A stretch of DNA of 64,000 bases from Dipylidium caninum (taxonomy: Eukaryota; Platyhelminthes; Cestoda; Cyclophyllidea; Dipylidiidae). Of this stretch, positions 38,362 through 50,737 are shown piece after piece; positions within the stretch are counted from its first letter, which is position 1, and every line of letters starts with the position of its first letter. The translations under genes were made by a program, and so were the position numbers. The notes beneath the pieces are model-generated. The model made no database searches and was not told where the DNA came from. It was given only the letters and a program-made list of their open reading frames with translations. The DNA lies in assembly GCA_017562135.1 (NCBI GenBank), contig QEYB01001046.1:2294001-2358000 (forward strand), written 5' to 3'.

Positions 38362-41300
38362 TCATCCGTCACTGAGACGGGGGTGGGTCGTAAGGGCCCC
38401 TCCGGGTGTTTGGGCGTTGGCCTCAGCGGCTTTGAGTTGAGTTTCTCTCAGCTTCTTGTCCTAGAGGGAAATAAGTAAGAAGGTTTAAGCTGCCTTTTTC
38501 AGTATTTTCCTTTCAAGAATCTCAAAACTGACGGTTTGACGCTACCTTGAGCTACCTACTGAGATAGTTTCCAGATGCGGAAACGCTGCTGTGTTCCCGT
38601 CCTGGGAAAATTATAATGGGGTGTGTAACCTATGCGCGTTATCGAGAGAAGTGGGAACTAAGCTCTATTCGAGCACTTCACAGTGTCAAAAGCCATCCCG
38701 CTAAGATAATTCAGCAGATTGATGTAATCAACACCCCCCCCCCCCTCCAACTCTGTTAGCCGTCTAACACCTTTCGGCTGGTTTCTTTCCTGGCATTATA
38801 CGACTTCACCCAGTTGTCAGTCGGTTAAAGGGTTTATGAATTTTTAATGAGATACTCGTAAACTTACGTAGAGCCGAACGATGCAGCTGAGAGGGATCCA
38901 CACGATCAAGGTTAGGGTGACAGTGACGCTCACGATGTTGTCCCACAAGAGTGTGGCTAAGAAAGTATTAAAAGTGTTTACTGAAGAAAAGTCAGGTCCC
39001 AGAAACAGTGCGAAATGTAGACTTCGCGAAGTCGTCAGGGCAATACTTGTGATTGTTACCTTTCAGAACTGCAAAATGCAGTATGTTTAAGGGAATTTTC
39101 TGCACATAATGGAGAAATTGTAAAAGGTCGAAGCTAGAAAGCGAGATTAGACTAAAAGGACACATACAACTATGAGAATTCGTGAGAGTTGGTGTTCGGT
39201 TTTCCCATGAAACAACGAAGTTGAAGGCGTCGTACTGGATGCGATTACGCTCTTAAAAAGTATCCACGGGCAATTATTTTGTTAAAAATAACGAGAACCA
39301 AGGAAAGACCCCTCCATGACAGTGAAAAGTAATATGCAATTGCTATTTTAAAAGCTAAACTTTATTTCGGAGTTTATCGTTCACGACTAGAACTACGCTT
39401 TCTATTCTGCACAGTTGGCCCAGCGTGCGACCACTCCCCTCCCGCAATCGACTGTTTAACTAACGCGGCAACAAGAACCTTCGCCCTTGAAGCGAGGCGC
39501 ATTTAGAAGCAAGTTCCTTACACCAGGCATTAGTTGAAAAGAACAACGGCCACAGTCGTCCCACGCGTTGTGTTTTCGACTCCATACAAATGCCATTTCG
39601 ACAAAATCCCACAGCACAGGGGCGATTATTCTCCAGGTGCATTGCCACCAACAGCGAGGTATTTACCGCCGTCGAGTCCACCTCGCGCCCACCAGGAATA
39701 TTTGCGTCCCTTGCGGTCATGAAGAAATACTCCTCAGAATCGCTGAAATTCTGTGCCGAAAAAGGTAGATGGTATAGCCTCCAGGCTCCAGGCGTCAGTG
39801 GAGTGCTGTCCGACCCCATTGACGGTGACGCGAGAGCGGCTACCGGTAGGCACAGAGATCGCCACTCCCCATCAGCCGTTTTAATGTCGGTAGCGCAGCA
39901 AATCAGGCAGGAGTCTTCGGCTATAGTAAAGACGCAAATTACAAGAATGGCAAGAAAGAAGGAAGAAGGATAAAAGTAGACGCTGCCCTTGTCGCAAATG
40001 CAAGTACGAAGTCCGAGGCGAGAGCAGAAAGGCAGGCAGATGCCGTTGAGACAGTGGCCATGCTCGTAGCACCGGCGGCCCACTTCGGAGACCGGAAGGG
40101 GACCCGGACACGCGGGCGACTGACCGTCGCAGTGACCCGCGGACAGGCAGGGCGAGACGATCGGATCCGGCTCCGCGCAGAGGGCTCCTTTTGGCGCCAG
40201 TTGGCAGGCTGTTGGAATGGCAACAGAAAGCACGACATGATCTCACCGAAGGTAACTCACTTCCCAAGTTCTGCTCGGTTTTCCTTTTCCCTACTATGCC
40301 GAAGTGGCACAGCCACAGAATGTCGAAGGTTAATACAAATGAGAAAATATGTCATCTCGTCTTTTATGAGAATCTACCCCTCCTGCGTATTTGTACTCTT
40401 GGCACGATCATTTTACTGGTGGTTTAGTGGATCTTTCCTTTGGTGGTAATGGGATACTTCGTCTCCTGTAAAATTCAGACCATCCAAAATGATACACAGA
40501 TATTTTGGAAAAATACGGTTAGATACATGAATTTGGCCAAAATTTGGTGCATTGCTATTAGTGACAGTTGTGTAAAAGTCTGTGAGACCAAAGAATGGTG
40601 AGTCAAAATTGGTACCCTTTGGGATCGTAAAACACGAGAATCGCTCAGATTTTGATGTGAATCACACTGCTCTTCGGAAATTAACAATGTAAAATGTCGT
40701 CCGTTCACTAATTTTTCTGGTTTCGGCAGTTGTAACTCACGTTTAAATGGTGTTAGTTGAATAAGATGTATGCTGATATGGCAAATAACAACGAAAATGC
40801 AGAAGTGTTTGCCTCAGAAATGCTAGGCTCTTCTACCGCAAAAGGCACAACCCACAAAGGGCGCTGCATTCTTCTTCTCCCGGTGGAGCGTCTACATATG
40901 AATGAGAGGCTTCACATAATGGTAGGAATTGGTTTCATATCAGGGAGACGAGGTGAAGCCGCTACAACAGCAAGCCAGTGAGCAGCGACTCCGCCCACGA
41001 CGCCCCTGGGGCGCGGTGAGGCGGTGGCAGCCAATGAGGTGACCTCACATGAAGTGCAGCACTGGTGGTTGCGTGGCGAGCACTTGGCGCCTGGCCGGAG
41101 CCGGCAGTTGGAGGCGCAGCAGGCGTCCCGCCCCCCGGCCGCCCCGAGCCGTCGTCCGGGGTCGCACTCCTCCCCCGGATCGATGCGCGAGTTGCCGCAC
41201 TGACTCATCGACAGGCCGCTGAATGGCCGCTCCTCGAAGCACAATGCCGCCCGAGAGGCCAAACACCGTCCGATTGCCCGTCGACTGCACGGTGAGAAAC

Positions 41301-44300
41301 GCTGTGGGCGGAGGAGGGGGGGGGGGGAAATCGGACAGATGAAACATGAAAATTACTGGGTTTGGGGATACACAGGAAACAAATTCCACAAAGTGCCTGT
41401 CATTTAGACTATTACAAAAGCCTCGGAGGCGCATTGTGGCTTCGTTCAGGGTTGGGAGTGCACCTATCAGCAGGCCGAGAAGGGACTAGTGATTTATTTT
41501 GTCAGTTGCGTTCAAAGATCCGTGACGTCTCGGGTTCAATAAACCAGACAATATTTACCAGGTCTGACCCCTTAGACTCATAAGGCACCCCTTTTCGAGC
41601 GAGTTGGAAAGTGAATTCTAACATAGAAAAGATCACAATTAATGTGGTGTCTCGAATAACAGAATCTTGCCGAATAATTTGGTACATTCAGACAAGACGA
41701 CTTCGTGAGGGAGCATGTTAGCACTTCTGTAACACTAACATTGACGTGAGCACACAAGAGGACGAAGATCATGCCGTCTTAGGAGCGACATTAGACGTAT
41801 TTAAATGAGGCAAATTGTTGCACATAGGTGGATCTAAATCCGCCAGTAAGGGTTGCTAATTAGAAGTACGAATGAATAGCATTCGTACATAGAGTGTATT
41901 ATGAACAGGAAAAGATGAAGGATTTGCTTTCCCAATTGCCAGAAAAGAAGGACCCAAATGATCTTTGTGGCGAAGGGTTTTACTCACGGAAGGCGGATGG
42001 AATCAAAGAAATGGAGTACATCGAAGCGGCAGACAATCATGCCATCGCCAATTCTGCGGCAGATGGGGCAGGAGTTTTCGAATGAGCAGCTGACATTTCC
42101 GAAAGAGTTAAAATATCTTTTACCCCAAATCGTTTTCAATAGCACTTTACATGTTCAGATAAGCGTATTTAAATGGCAATTAGAAACATACTTGGATACT
42201 TTTGGTTAGTCAGTATATTCGATTTAGACTGCACCCAACACCTTCCATGTTTCTCCGACTTGAACATTAGAATTTTAACATCTGATTCAGCAGGCGGCAG
42301 GCGGGCGATTTACAAAGGTAAGATAACCCAAGTACACTGAGTGGCACTTCTACAAGGTACTTCATCAAACATGGGCCAGTACCACGGCCACCATGAAAAT
42401 ACAAGGGTTTAAACCGCCGCGACAGCCCAGGACTGATAAATTTGTCAACTTTTTAGAAATGGAATAGGACAAGTTCCGAAATTGAAGCAGTCCGTCTCAA
42501 ATTTACTTTCCTAATAGCGTTAAAAAAGGAGGCGAAAAGATGGGCAACCCACATAGTTGTTGGGGGAATAGCCGGGTACCGCGAAGGTGTACATGAGGAA
42601 ACGACCGCCGTCCCTGGCGGAAGGGGAACACTCCGCGGTGTCGGGGTCGTGAGGTGCGCCCCAAGAGTGGCCAAGCTCGTGCGCAGTTACCAGTTCGGCC
42701 ACGCTGCTGAGCACTTGAGTGCCTTCAGAATCGCAGTAGGTGGTGAATCCTGTGTTAGGCGCCAACACTATTGAGTCTTCGGCACTGCCTTCCACGTAGT
42801 CTGCCGAAAGAGAAGTGAAGGAATGGGATGCGCCGAAAGCTGTGCTTAATGAATAATTGCATGGTCCGTTTAGGCAAAGCGAGCGGTTTGGATGGCACTT
42901 TTAGCGGTGGATTATTGAGATTATGGACTTCCCCAATCGTTTTATACACCTGCCTAAATGACCGACGACCGATAAAAATTGGTCTTCTACTTCCAAGGTA
43001 CGTTTCTTCACTCTTCCCGCCCCCTGAAAGTATTTCATCTCTTCAAGTTGGGATTGTGTGTTGGACGGATAAGAAGTGATATTTTTGTTTAGATGTTAGT
43101 GGTATTGCGGAGAAACGAGTGTTGGATATCGGCACCTACTCGTTTTGAAAAAATAAAGGGAACACTATTCAATTAATAAGATATTTTACTTATTGTTGGC
43201 GCAAGTAACCACCATGCTAACATCCGTAATGTCTTCAGTAGAAAATGCCAAAACAAAGGGATAACTAATCTACACCCAGCTTAAAAAGGGTACTTTAGTT
43301 TAGTTACTGAGAGTGCTACCATTTATGTCTGAAAGAGGTTAAAGCCTACAAAATGGTTAGCATAGTGAGAACCTGAAAAGATTTGCAATGGGTGAGGGTA
43401 TGAATTGAGACAAGACCTAGCAAGCCATGACGGAATTGTACCCTAGATCGTCTTGCACAACATACCTAAGAAAAACGTTGACTATTGCACTCCAGACCCC
43501 TCAAGTTAATGACATTTTGTTACCTCCCGAAAAAAGTATTAATGAGAAAATAAAATCGACTTATACACCCCTAGCCTTTTGGAGCTTGTTGGATAACAAA
43601 AAGGCCCAATTTTCAACGCTACCTAAAAACCTTATTTATATTTATAAATTATGTGCCAAGGGGAGTGATCATAACGACTTTATGTTATTTTATCAGTTTA
43701 GGTCAACGAAATACACTAAATTACTAAGTCGTTTGAACAAACAAAAAAGTTCTGAGTACAATCACTGAGCAATAGGCAAACTATAATTAACCCAATCAAT
43801 TTAACAAATAAATTAAACGTACTGACTGAGGAACAGATGCCCCCCAAGTGATACGGCGAAGGTCCAGCCATCCATGACATTCCCAGAACACCAAAAGGGT
43901 TTTTCGTAAATGTTAAGAAGTGGTGAAGACAAGCGTTCGTAAAGTTCCTTCTGCTGAACCTCTACAAAGCAACCTGGAAACGTTTAGCATACAATGTGAC
44001 CGTAAGACCAGAAATTTATAAGTAAACCTACACTCAACAAAGCTTTTGCAGAGAATAGCTCGTTTGAGGTAGGCGCAGGACTCGTTTCAATTGATATCTG
44101 CAGGCAGCGAAAATAGCATGATCTACTCAACATACCCCCTTTATGTAGAATCCATAACCATGTTGCGAATAATTTCCGTTATCAGTATCAATAAACTCGG
44201 TGGATAAGAAAATTTCGTTCACTCTGTTGAAGGCTTTCACCTATTACCGGCGAAATCCTTTGTTGACGTAAGTGTACCTACAATAATGTCTACGGTTTTT

Positions 44301-45498
44301 GCATAATCATGGCCTCCAACATGGGCGAAGAAACTGAAATCCGCAACAAAGTGGAGTCCACAAAATTTTTTGTTATTCGGCAACCCACGTTTGCGTCTCC
44401 TAATTGAACCTTTATAATACGCGAGTAATTAGTAATAAGCACAGATACCATTTGAAGTAACCTGACCGTATTTTGATGGATGGATAAATTTGTCATATGA
44501 AAGAGATCTAAGTTAACGAGAATAATGCAACGGAAAAGGTACTGGTTTGGAAAAATAACATCACTTAAACGGTACGCCAGTATTTGCTGATTATCGGACC
44601 ACTGTTTGAAATAGGACATAGGCTTGGTGAAATAGGTTTAGTTTGTAAATGATAATATACCTCAAACATGTAAGTCTCTTTTTCGGTTACAATGGTGGCG
44701 TAAAATTCCCCTTTTGAACCAATTAAAATGGCAACTTTAGAAGTATAATCATTTTCCAGAAACCCATGCATCTCCCCCGGGAATTCAACATTAAGGCTCC
44801 GGAAAGTCTCATCGCCTTGTAGCAAATTTATTTCGGTTGTATAGGTTGAAGCTGAACTCAGGTCCAGTTTTATGGAAAAACTTCTAGAGAAGTCATATGT
44901 ATATATCCAATACCACTTACCGACCCAGAGCAGTGAAATATATATTTGGTGTAAGCACTTTTGATCTTATTGGATGATCTATCACATCATAGTCCAATAG
45001 ATTTGTAATTTTAGGTCCTATTTATAGAAAAGGCCACATACGCATCACGATATGCATTAGCGACGATAGTACGATAAAAAGTAGTGCTTATAATTTCATA
45101 TGCAACAGTTGCTCGTAGTAACGGCCCTTCTAGAACCACAATGGGCAAAATTCATGAAATCTTAAAAAGCAAGTTGGCCGGCACTGTAATAAGCATGTGT
45201 TGGCAATCGACTTTACCGTGACTAGTAAGATTTCACGCAAATGCCTTATACTATAGAGTCACATGCTCAAGTAATTAAGCATTAAGGATGTCCAAATGAA
45301 GTAAACAAATTGTTCGTTATGTGAATTAGTGATTTCTTTTCCCACATAAATAAAGAGTGATATGCCAACACGGGGAACATCAATAGGGATATACTTAAGA
45401 ATCCAAAAGAACAAGCAGCCAACGGGGAACGTACGTTGAGGTAACACGACAAGAGCACTAAGCAATATTAACTGTACAACGCAAGTGGAAATAATCAT
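38362..45498 (-). CDS. ADAM17: ADAM17-like membrane metalloprotease (TACE), at least 12 exons
   Basis: Zinc sheddase of the cell surface. Exons placed, in gene order: 45435-45498 (tentative signal peptide), 44661-44883 (prodomain), 44565-44601, 44282-44409, 44136-44240, 44032-44097, 43827-43961, 42553-42800, 41049-41301, 39565-40208, 38868-38980, 38362-38460 (TGA). Seen: furin-type site RRRKR (44387-44401), then the catalytic domain (FCGLHFVAD, NEIFLSTEF, NACLHHF, LGGICSS). The zinc site is HELGHSWGAPHDP with Met-turn FLMYTFAVPG. The disintegrin part is CGNSRIDPGEECDPG and CCASNC. A Cys-rich membrane-proximal region (CLNGICLPFC, RPCAVGFC) precedes the TM segment (NIVSVTVTLTLIVWIPL) and a 33-residue tail starting DKKLRE. 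The disintegrin-TM-DKKL order is ADAM17, not ADAM10. Not resolved: the join of the signal exon, one between 43827 and 42800, and one between 39565 and 38980. The PKVCGY cysteine switch of ADAM17 is missing. Confidence 0.88.
38734..38745 (+). repeat. Poly-C tract in the last ADAM17 intron
   Basis: A run of 12 C within the intron 38461-38867. Simple homopolymer, prone to length error. Confidence 0.9.
41316..41327 (+). repeat. Poly-G tract next to an ADAM17 splice acceptor
   Basis: A run of 12 G on the plus strand. On the minus (coding) strand it is a C-rich polypyrimidine tract ending about 12 bp before the CCCACAG acceptor of exon 41049-41301, so it may act as the acceptor's pyrimidine tract. 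Confidence 0.85.
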
Positions 45499-48400
45499 GA
45501 TGATGGTTCAAAAAATATGGAAATCTCTACAGCACTCGGAGCACCCGACTGTATCGCACATACAATCGTTCGCCAAAAGCTTTCAGCCTTGAAAGCCCTG
45601 TTAGTTTATTAAAACTTTAGATAGGTACCATGTCTCACAATCTGCACCCTACTTTGCTTTCTATTAACACATGTCCCAGAAACAATCTCTGGAAAGATTT
45701 ATTTCATGTTACTTCAGGTGGCAATTGATGATAGTTTAAGTAACTCGCTCACAGACTAGCGGAATAACGAGAACCATCCAGTAGCAAAAGGTCATGGTAC
45801 CTCGTGTTATCAGTCTCTAACATTCGCAATACGATCTATAATTGCGCCCCCTACACCGCATTAGCTTTACTCCGCCAGGTTTTTGATCTTATGTTACTCA
45901 ACTCCGCCCGCTGTTGTCGATAGGCATACGATAAACACGAAAAGTCAATTGGAAAGGGCACCGAAAAATTCCGTAACGCCCCTCCACCTTCGCCCCCAGG
46001 AAGTTTACAGGAACATTGGGAAGCAGTTTAATCTGTCAAACAAACTCCTTCTTAACATTTTCAGTAAGGATACTTCTATGCGTAATCTCCACCTGCAACC
46101 TCATGACTACGCAAATTAGTTCCTGATCATGTTAATAGGTGGTTACTTACAGGAGCCGTACTATAATGGTGTCCAAAGCACTGAGAGCTGAAGGACTAAT
46201 AAAAAATAGCCATATGCCATCCAATGCCGTTGAACACCCTTTAAGTGCCAACACTCAGTGATTTCAAATTGGGTCGTTTGCCTCTCTGATATTCAAATTT
46301 CGAGTTGACCGTTAAGCCTTTAAGAGTCGATGTCATTGGTAGTTTGGACTTATCGTCAAAACATTACCAATCCTCCGATGATTATTAGGTGTAATGCTAC
46401 GATAGCCAGGACTGTAAAGAGGGCAATCGCTGCAATAGTTGTTTATGAACCAAGCGATTACCAGCCATCAAGCGTTCTGAAAGATTCTTATTCCGTTGTT
46501 ATCGGTTAGAATTTTTACTGGCATTGACGGAAACGTTCCTGATTTTTCAAGGAACCTTGGAATTTTGTACGTTGAAGAAACCGTAAGTCCTTGTCGTGTC
46601 AGTGTCAAATTTGCATTTTAAACGTCACTCATTTATTTATGAGGCTCACAGATATTACACGCCGATTCTAAAATCACAAAAGGAACAGTAACATTAACAA
46701 GCAACCATCCTTATATCTTAACATAGACCTAAATAATACAGTCACACGACTTGTTACTTAGTCTCCTTCAGGGAATAAGTGGAACTAACTCATTCGATAG
46801 GTTTCGACAATTTTTAACTGAAGACTTGTCAAAAATTGTCACTATATATATACCAATGAGGATAAGAGTGGCCAGATAAGGATATTGAGGGCAATTACGG
46901 TAGAAGTTACAGAATTTTTGAACTAGAACGAAATAAGACTTCGGCTACTAATAAAAAGACATTGTACAATTTTTCAAATATGAGAAAATGCAAATTACAG
47001 GTAAACGAAGTACACCTCTTACGAAAAATGGCTCATCTTGTCTCTATTAAATTTAAATTACCGAGTTTATGCATTGAGCGACCTGATTTCACTTATCCAA
47101 GGGATAAAACAAGTACAGCATGTGGTGAAATGTAAGAGCACTTTGAAAGCGAGAGGGAGTGCTGACCAAACTTAATCTGACAGGATGTCTCTCCGCCAAA
47201 AACATCTACAACGCCCTTAAAGCTGGTAGCCTTGGGCCCTATTACCTGGAAGTGCTTCCAACCCATTGGGAGAGGGTATAGAGTCGTTTGACGTAGGGAT
47301 TGTTTACTTCCTCGGTCCTGACAACGGTATGGCGTAATTCCTTTGTGTCTAGGCGACGATAGGACCCTTTCGGTGAGGATCCGAGAAACTACCGAATTCA
47401 ATGACACGAGAAGCACTGTTGTTCTCTGTAACGAGAACAAGATGACAAACGGTGTAGTTGCCAGTAGAATACAGCCACGACGAATTTACGTCCAGTTTGG
47501 GGAGCAGAAGAATTCACATGCGTTAGGGTCTACAAAAATTAACAACTAGCTAGTGGAAAGACGTTTCCGGAACTGTGAGATATGTCTATTATCTTGAGAA
47601 TTCTGTAATTTGGTGGAAACCTGACTCCGAAAGTCTGCATGGTCTCAAATAACTTTGATGTTCTTAAAATGGCCATGGAAACATGAGTCTCATCAATCCT
47701 GTCAGAGAGAGGAAGCTAATACTTTAAGCATGGTTCAACACCTATTCAAGACAAAACGTACAGAAGGCAGTGGGGAATATTATTTAAAAATGACAATACC
47801 AAAGGAGAAGGAATGAATGTCTGGAGGCAAGAAAATTAGTATAACATTTGAGAAAAATGCTAGAAAAGAAAAACACTAGCTGCAAAAAAAACAACACTAC
47901 GCCGCACTGAAAAATCGCAACTATGCAATGAAAAAATAACGTGATGTTAAAAAAAGACTGGGGACACTACAAAAAACAAGCATGTTTAAAAAATACTTCG
48001 AAATGATCGAATATAATGCTGAATTTAGTTAGTATCGCGAAATACCTAATGCAGCCTATTGTATTAGACAGTCTACTCACTAACTTCCCAAATGTACCAA
48101 CTATTATGTCGTAGTGGAAGATTTTTTTACCCTCACTAGTGTTTTTTGTACGTTTCTCCTACTCGTACCTCTTTTTGATATTGGTGGGGCCTTGTTTGTA
48201 AGGGTACATTCCTTTCTTCCTTCCTTCCTTCCTTCTTCCCTTCCATGCCTTGTCATTACGCTAAACGCCGAATGAGCACACACTCCAGTTGCTCCGACAG
48301 TGGCTCCTCTTGTCTGTGTGGCGCAGAGCACATTTATATGCTTAATCTTAAAATCTGACAACAGTAGTTCTTAGAAAAACAAGAACTTTTTTCTGTGGCA

Positions 48401-50737
48401 AGTGCAAAGCCACAAAGCTTTTTGCATCAGACATCGTGACCTATAATTCGCGTTCTTCTACCTGAAGGAATAATTTTTTTGTCTTCCACGCATTTTACCA
48501 AAAAATGTGATAAAAAATGCACCGAAACATTAGTACCATTTCGGTGACCCTTCAAGAATTCATAAATTAAATTATAATCAGTTTATGGGTTATGTCTCTG
48601 ACCGTCCGGTGCTTGAAGGAGCAAGACGCTTCGAAGTTCAACAGAATTAAGATTACTTCCGAGTACTTCAGAGGTGTAAGAAGGGTGGGATGTTGACAGT
48701 TTCAGTTGAAAACGAGTTTATTTCATGGAGGAAAAGTTGGCGATCTACTATTTGCCAGGGGAAACATGGTGAAATTAACACGAAAATCATGATTGTTAAT
48801 TGAGGAGAGTAGGGGGAGAGGCTCGCGATTGAATAAATAGCAAATAGCGGTAAAAGGAAAGTAACAACCATTAAATTGGTGTATAAGCAATAAAACACTT
48901 CAGTAGTCTATGAACCCACTGCAGAATAATGATTTACTGCTTTGCACTTTTTCCAAATAACTATAGTAGAAAATAGCTATCGTGATAATAGGGAAGAAAA
49001 TAAGGTTGGTATAAATTGTCGTTTAGCGGAATATGTGAACAATCATAGTGCTATAACTTCAGAAAAGACATAGTTTATGATTTTTGGAAGTAAAGTAAGT
49101 ATGTATATGTCAAGCAAACACTTACAAATAGAAGTAAACGAAATTTTTGTTGCGACACCTTCTAGGTGGGTTTTCGGACGTTCTAAATAGGAAATGAGAT
49201 CCGAAATAACAAGAGGTCTAGTAAACGTTATTATGAAATTAGCTTTACCAGTCGCCATTTATGAAGTCACTGTCGATATAAGTCAATCGTCTTCCAAGGC
49301 GTCAAGGGTATACTAGTTGGGAGGTCAATTTGTAAATAGATAAGGCATGAAGTCAAATCATTTTAGACGGCTTTGAGTCGACATATGGCAAGTGACTTAA
49401 GAAAATACTTCATTCACCGGATATCCGACGCAAGATCAGAGCTGAAGTGAAAGGTTATTACAGGACAAACCTAATCACGATAGTACATTAAAGTTTTTCG
49501 CGAATGACAAATCACTATTAATTAGATCAATAAATCGCCTCGTTTTCGAATAGGTAATAGCACATTAAGCAAATAAAACAACATTAAGACATTTTCTTTT
49601 ACAACTCAAGGTTAAATTTCGGGTGTCTAGATTAGATGTTAAAGCTGTCGATGTTTCTAAAATCCCTGAAGCCACTTTCTGATAACAGCTCTTACGTTGA
49701 GAAGCCATTTCATAATTCAAGAAAATAGGGTACTTGTAGACACATAGAGCACATTAGCTGCAAGATAAGGCTTGGGGGTACATTAAATCTCTCAAAACCC
49801 CGACAAGTGAGACTAGTTGGAAGTGTGATAAGCTCTCTATTAACACTATTAGATCCTTTCATCCATATGCACCTTGCAGATGGTTGTCTCAACGTCGCAA
49901 AGTCTTCTGAGTTCCCTTCGAAATTATACTGGAAAGTGTATACAATTTAAATGAGCGCAAAATATTCGAAGGCAGCCTATTCGGAACAAGTATATAACGG
50001 ATGGAGACGGCACCTAACTTTTCAACCGGGGTGCTCTCTTTGCCAGTTATTAACATAAATACTGCCATGATTTGGTTTTAAATAATATAATTTTTAAAAT
50101 TCAAGCTACAGAAAGGATAATAGGCGGATTAGCACAACACCGTATTGTTTTATATCTGCAGCACTTTATTTCTTCATTCATTTACGTGCCGATTTTCAAA
50201 GCAGCTTGGGTTCCTGGTCGCAGCAGCTGGTAGGGTAGCTCCCGATATTTCAGCCTGTCCCCCCAGTATTGTTTGTTTCCTTATTTTCGGTCAACATTCT
50301 CTGCACGGACGTTTATACATGCTTTATTTTTGGTTCACTGTATTCACTAGCAGTTTTGTTCATGGTTTCCATATTATGTGAAACGTACGCAGAAACATGT
50401 TATTGGTTCCATTTTAGAGCTGATAAACCTTCATAGTAGACACCGGTTTTGGCTCTCTCTAATTTGGCTTACAACTTTGGCTTTTATTCCTCCTTCATTT
50501 TTCGATATTACTTAAGTTTTCCGGCCTTCTTTTCCTCTGCGACATTTTTCTAAAATACCAACCCTCTTATTCGTTATCCTTCCGTTCATCATCGCCGGAT
50601 TCCGCAGTGTACTTCGTTTGTTAGTTTGACGGTGACTAACAAGAATATGAATATTCCAGTACTTTTTGGGGCTTCCTTTATTTCTGCTGGCAGATTGCTA
50701 ATAAACGGATTTTGCGTGGAAGGCGTCAGACAAAATC
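45499..50737. other. 5.2-kb gene-poor region between ADAM17 and PPP1R37
   Basis: Presumed divergent promoters at its two ends. Open frames such as 47093-47440 (minus, 115 codons) show no family match and no splice context I trust. AT-rich, with short simple repeats and one CTTC microsatellite. No transposase, reverse transcriptase or structured RNA gene recognised. Confidence 0.45.
48211..48245 (+). repeat. CTTC-type microsatellite
   Basis: Imperfect tandem copies of the tetramer CTTC/CCTT over about 35 bp. The antisense open frame across it reads as repeated REEGRKEGRKE, typical of a simple repeat, not of a gene. Confidence 0.85.

Noticed and set aside
38739..39090. Plus-strand open frame 38881-39090
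   Set aside because: It is the shadow of the ADAM17 transmembrane exon 38868-38980 on the minus strand.
47093..47440. 115-codon minus-strand open frame in the 5.2-kb gap
   Set aside because: No recognisable family, no splice partners and nothing else supporting it.
48104..48361. Minus-strand frame with repeated charged residues
   Set aside because: The charge repeats come from the CTTC microsatellite; no other coding sign.
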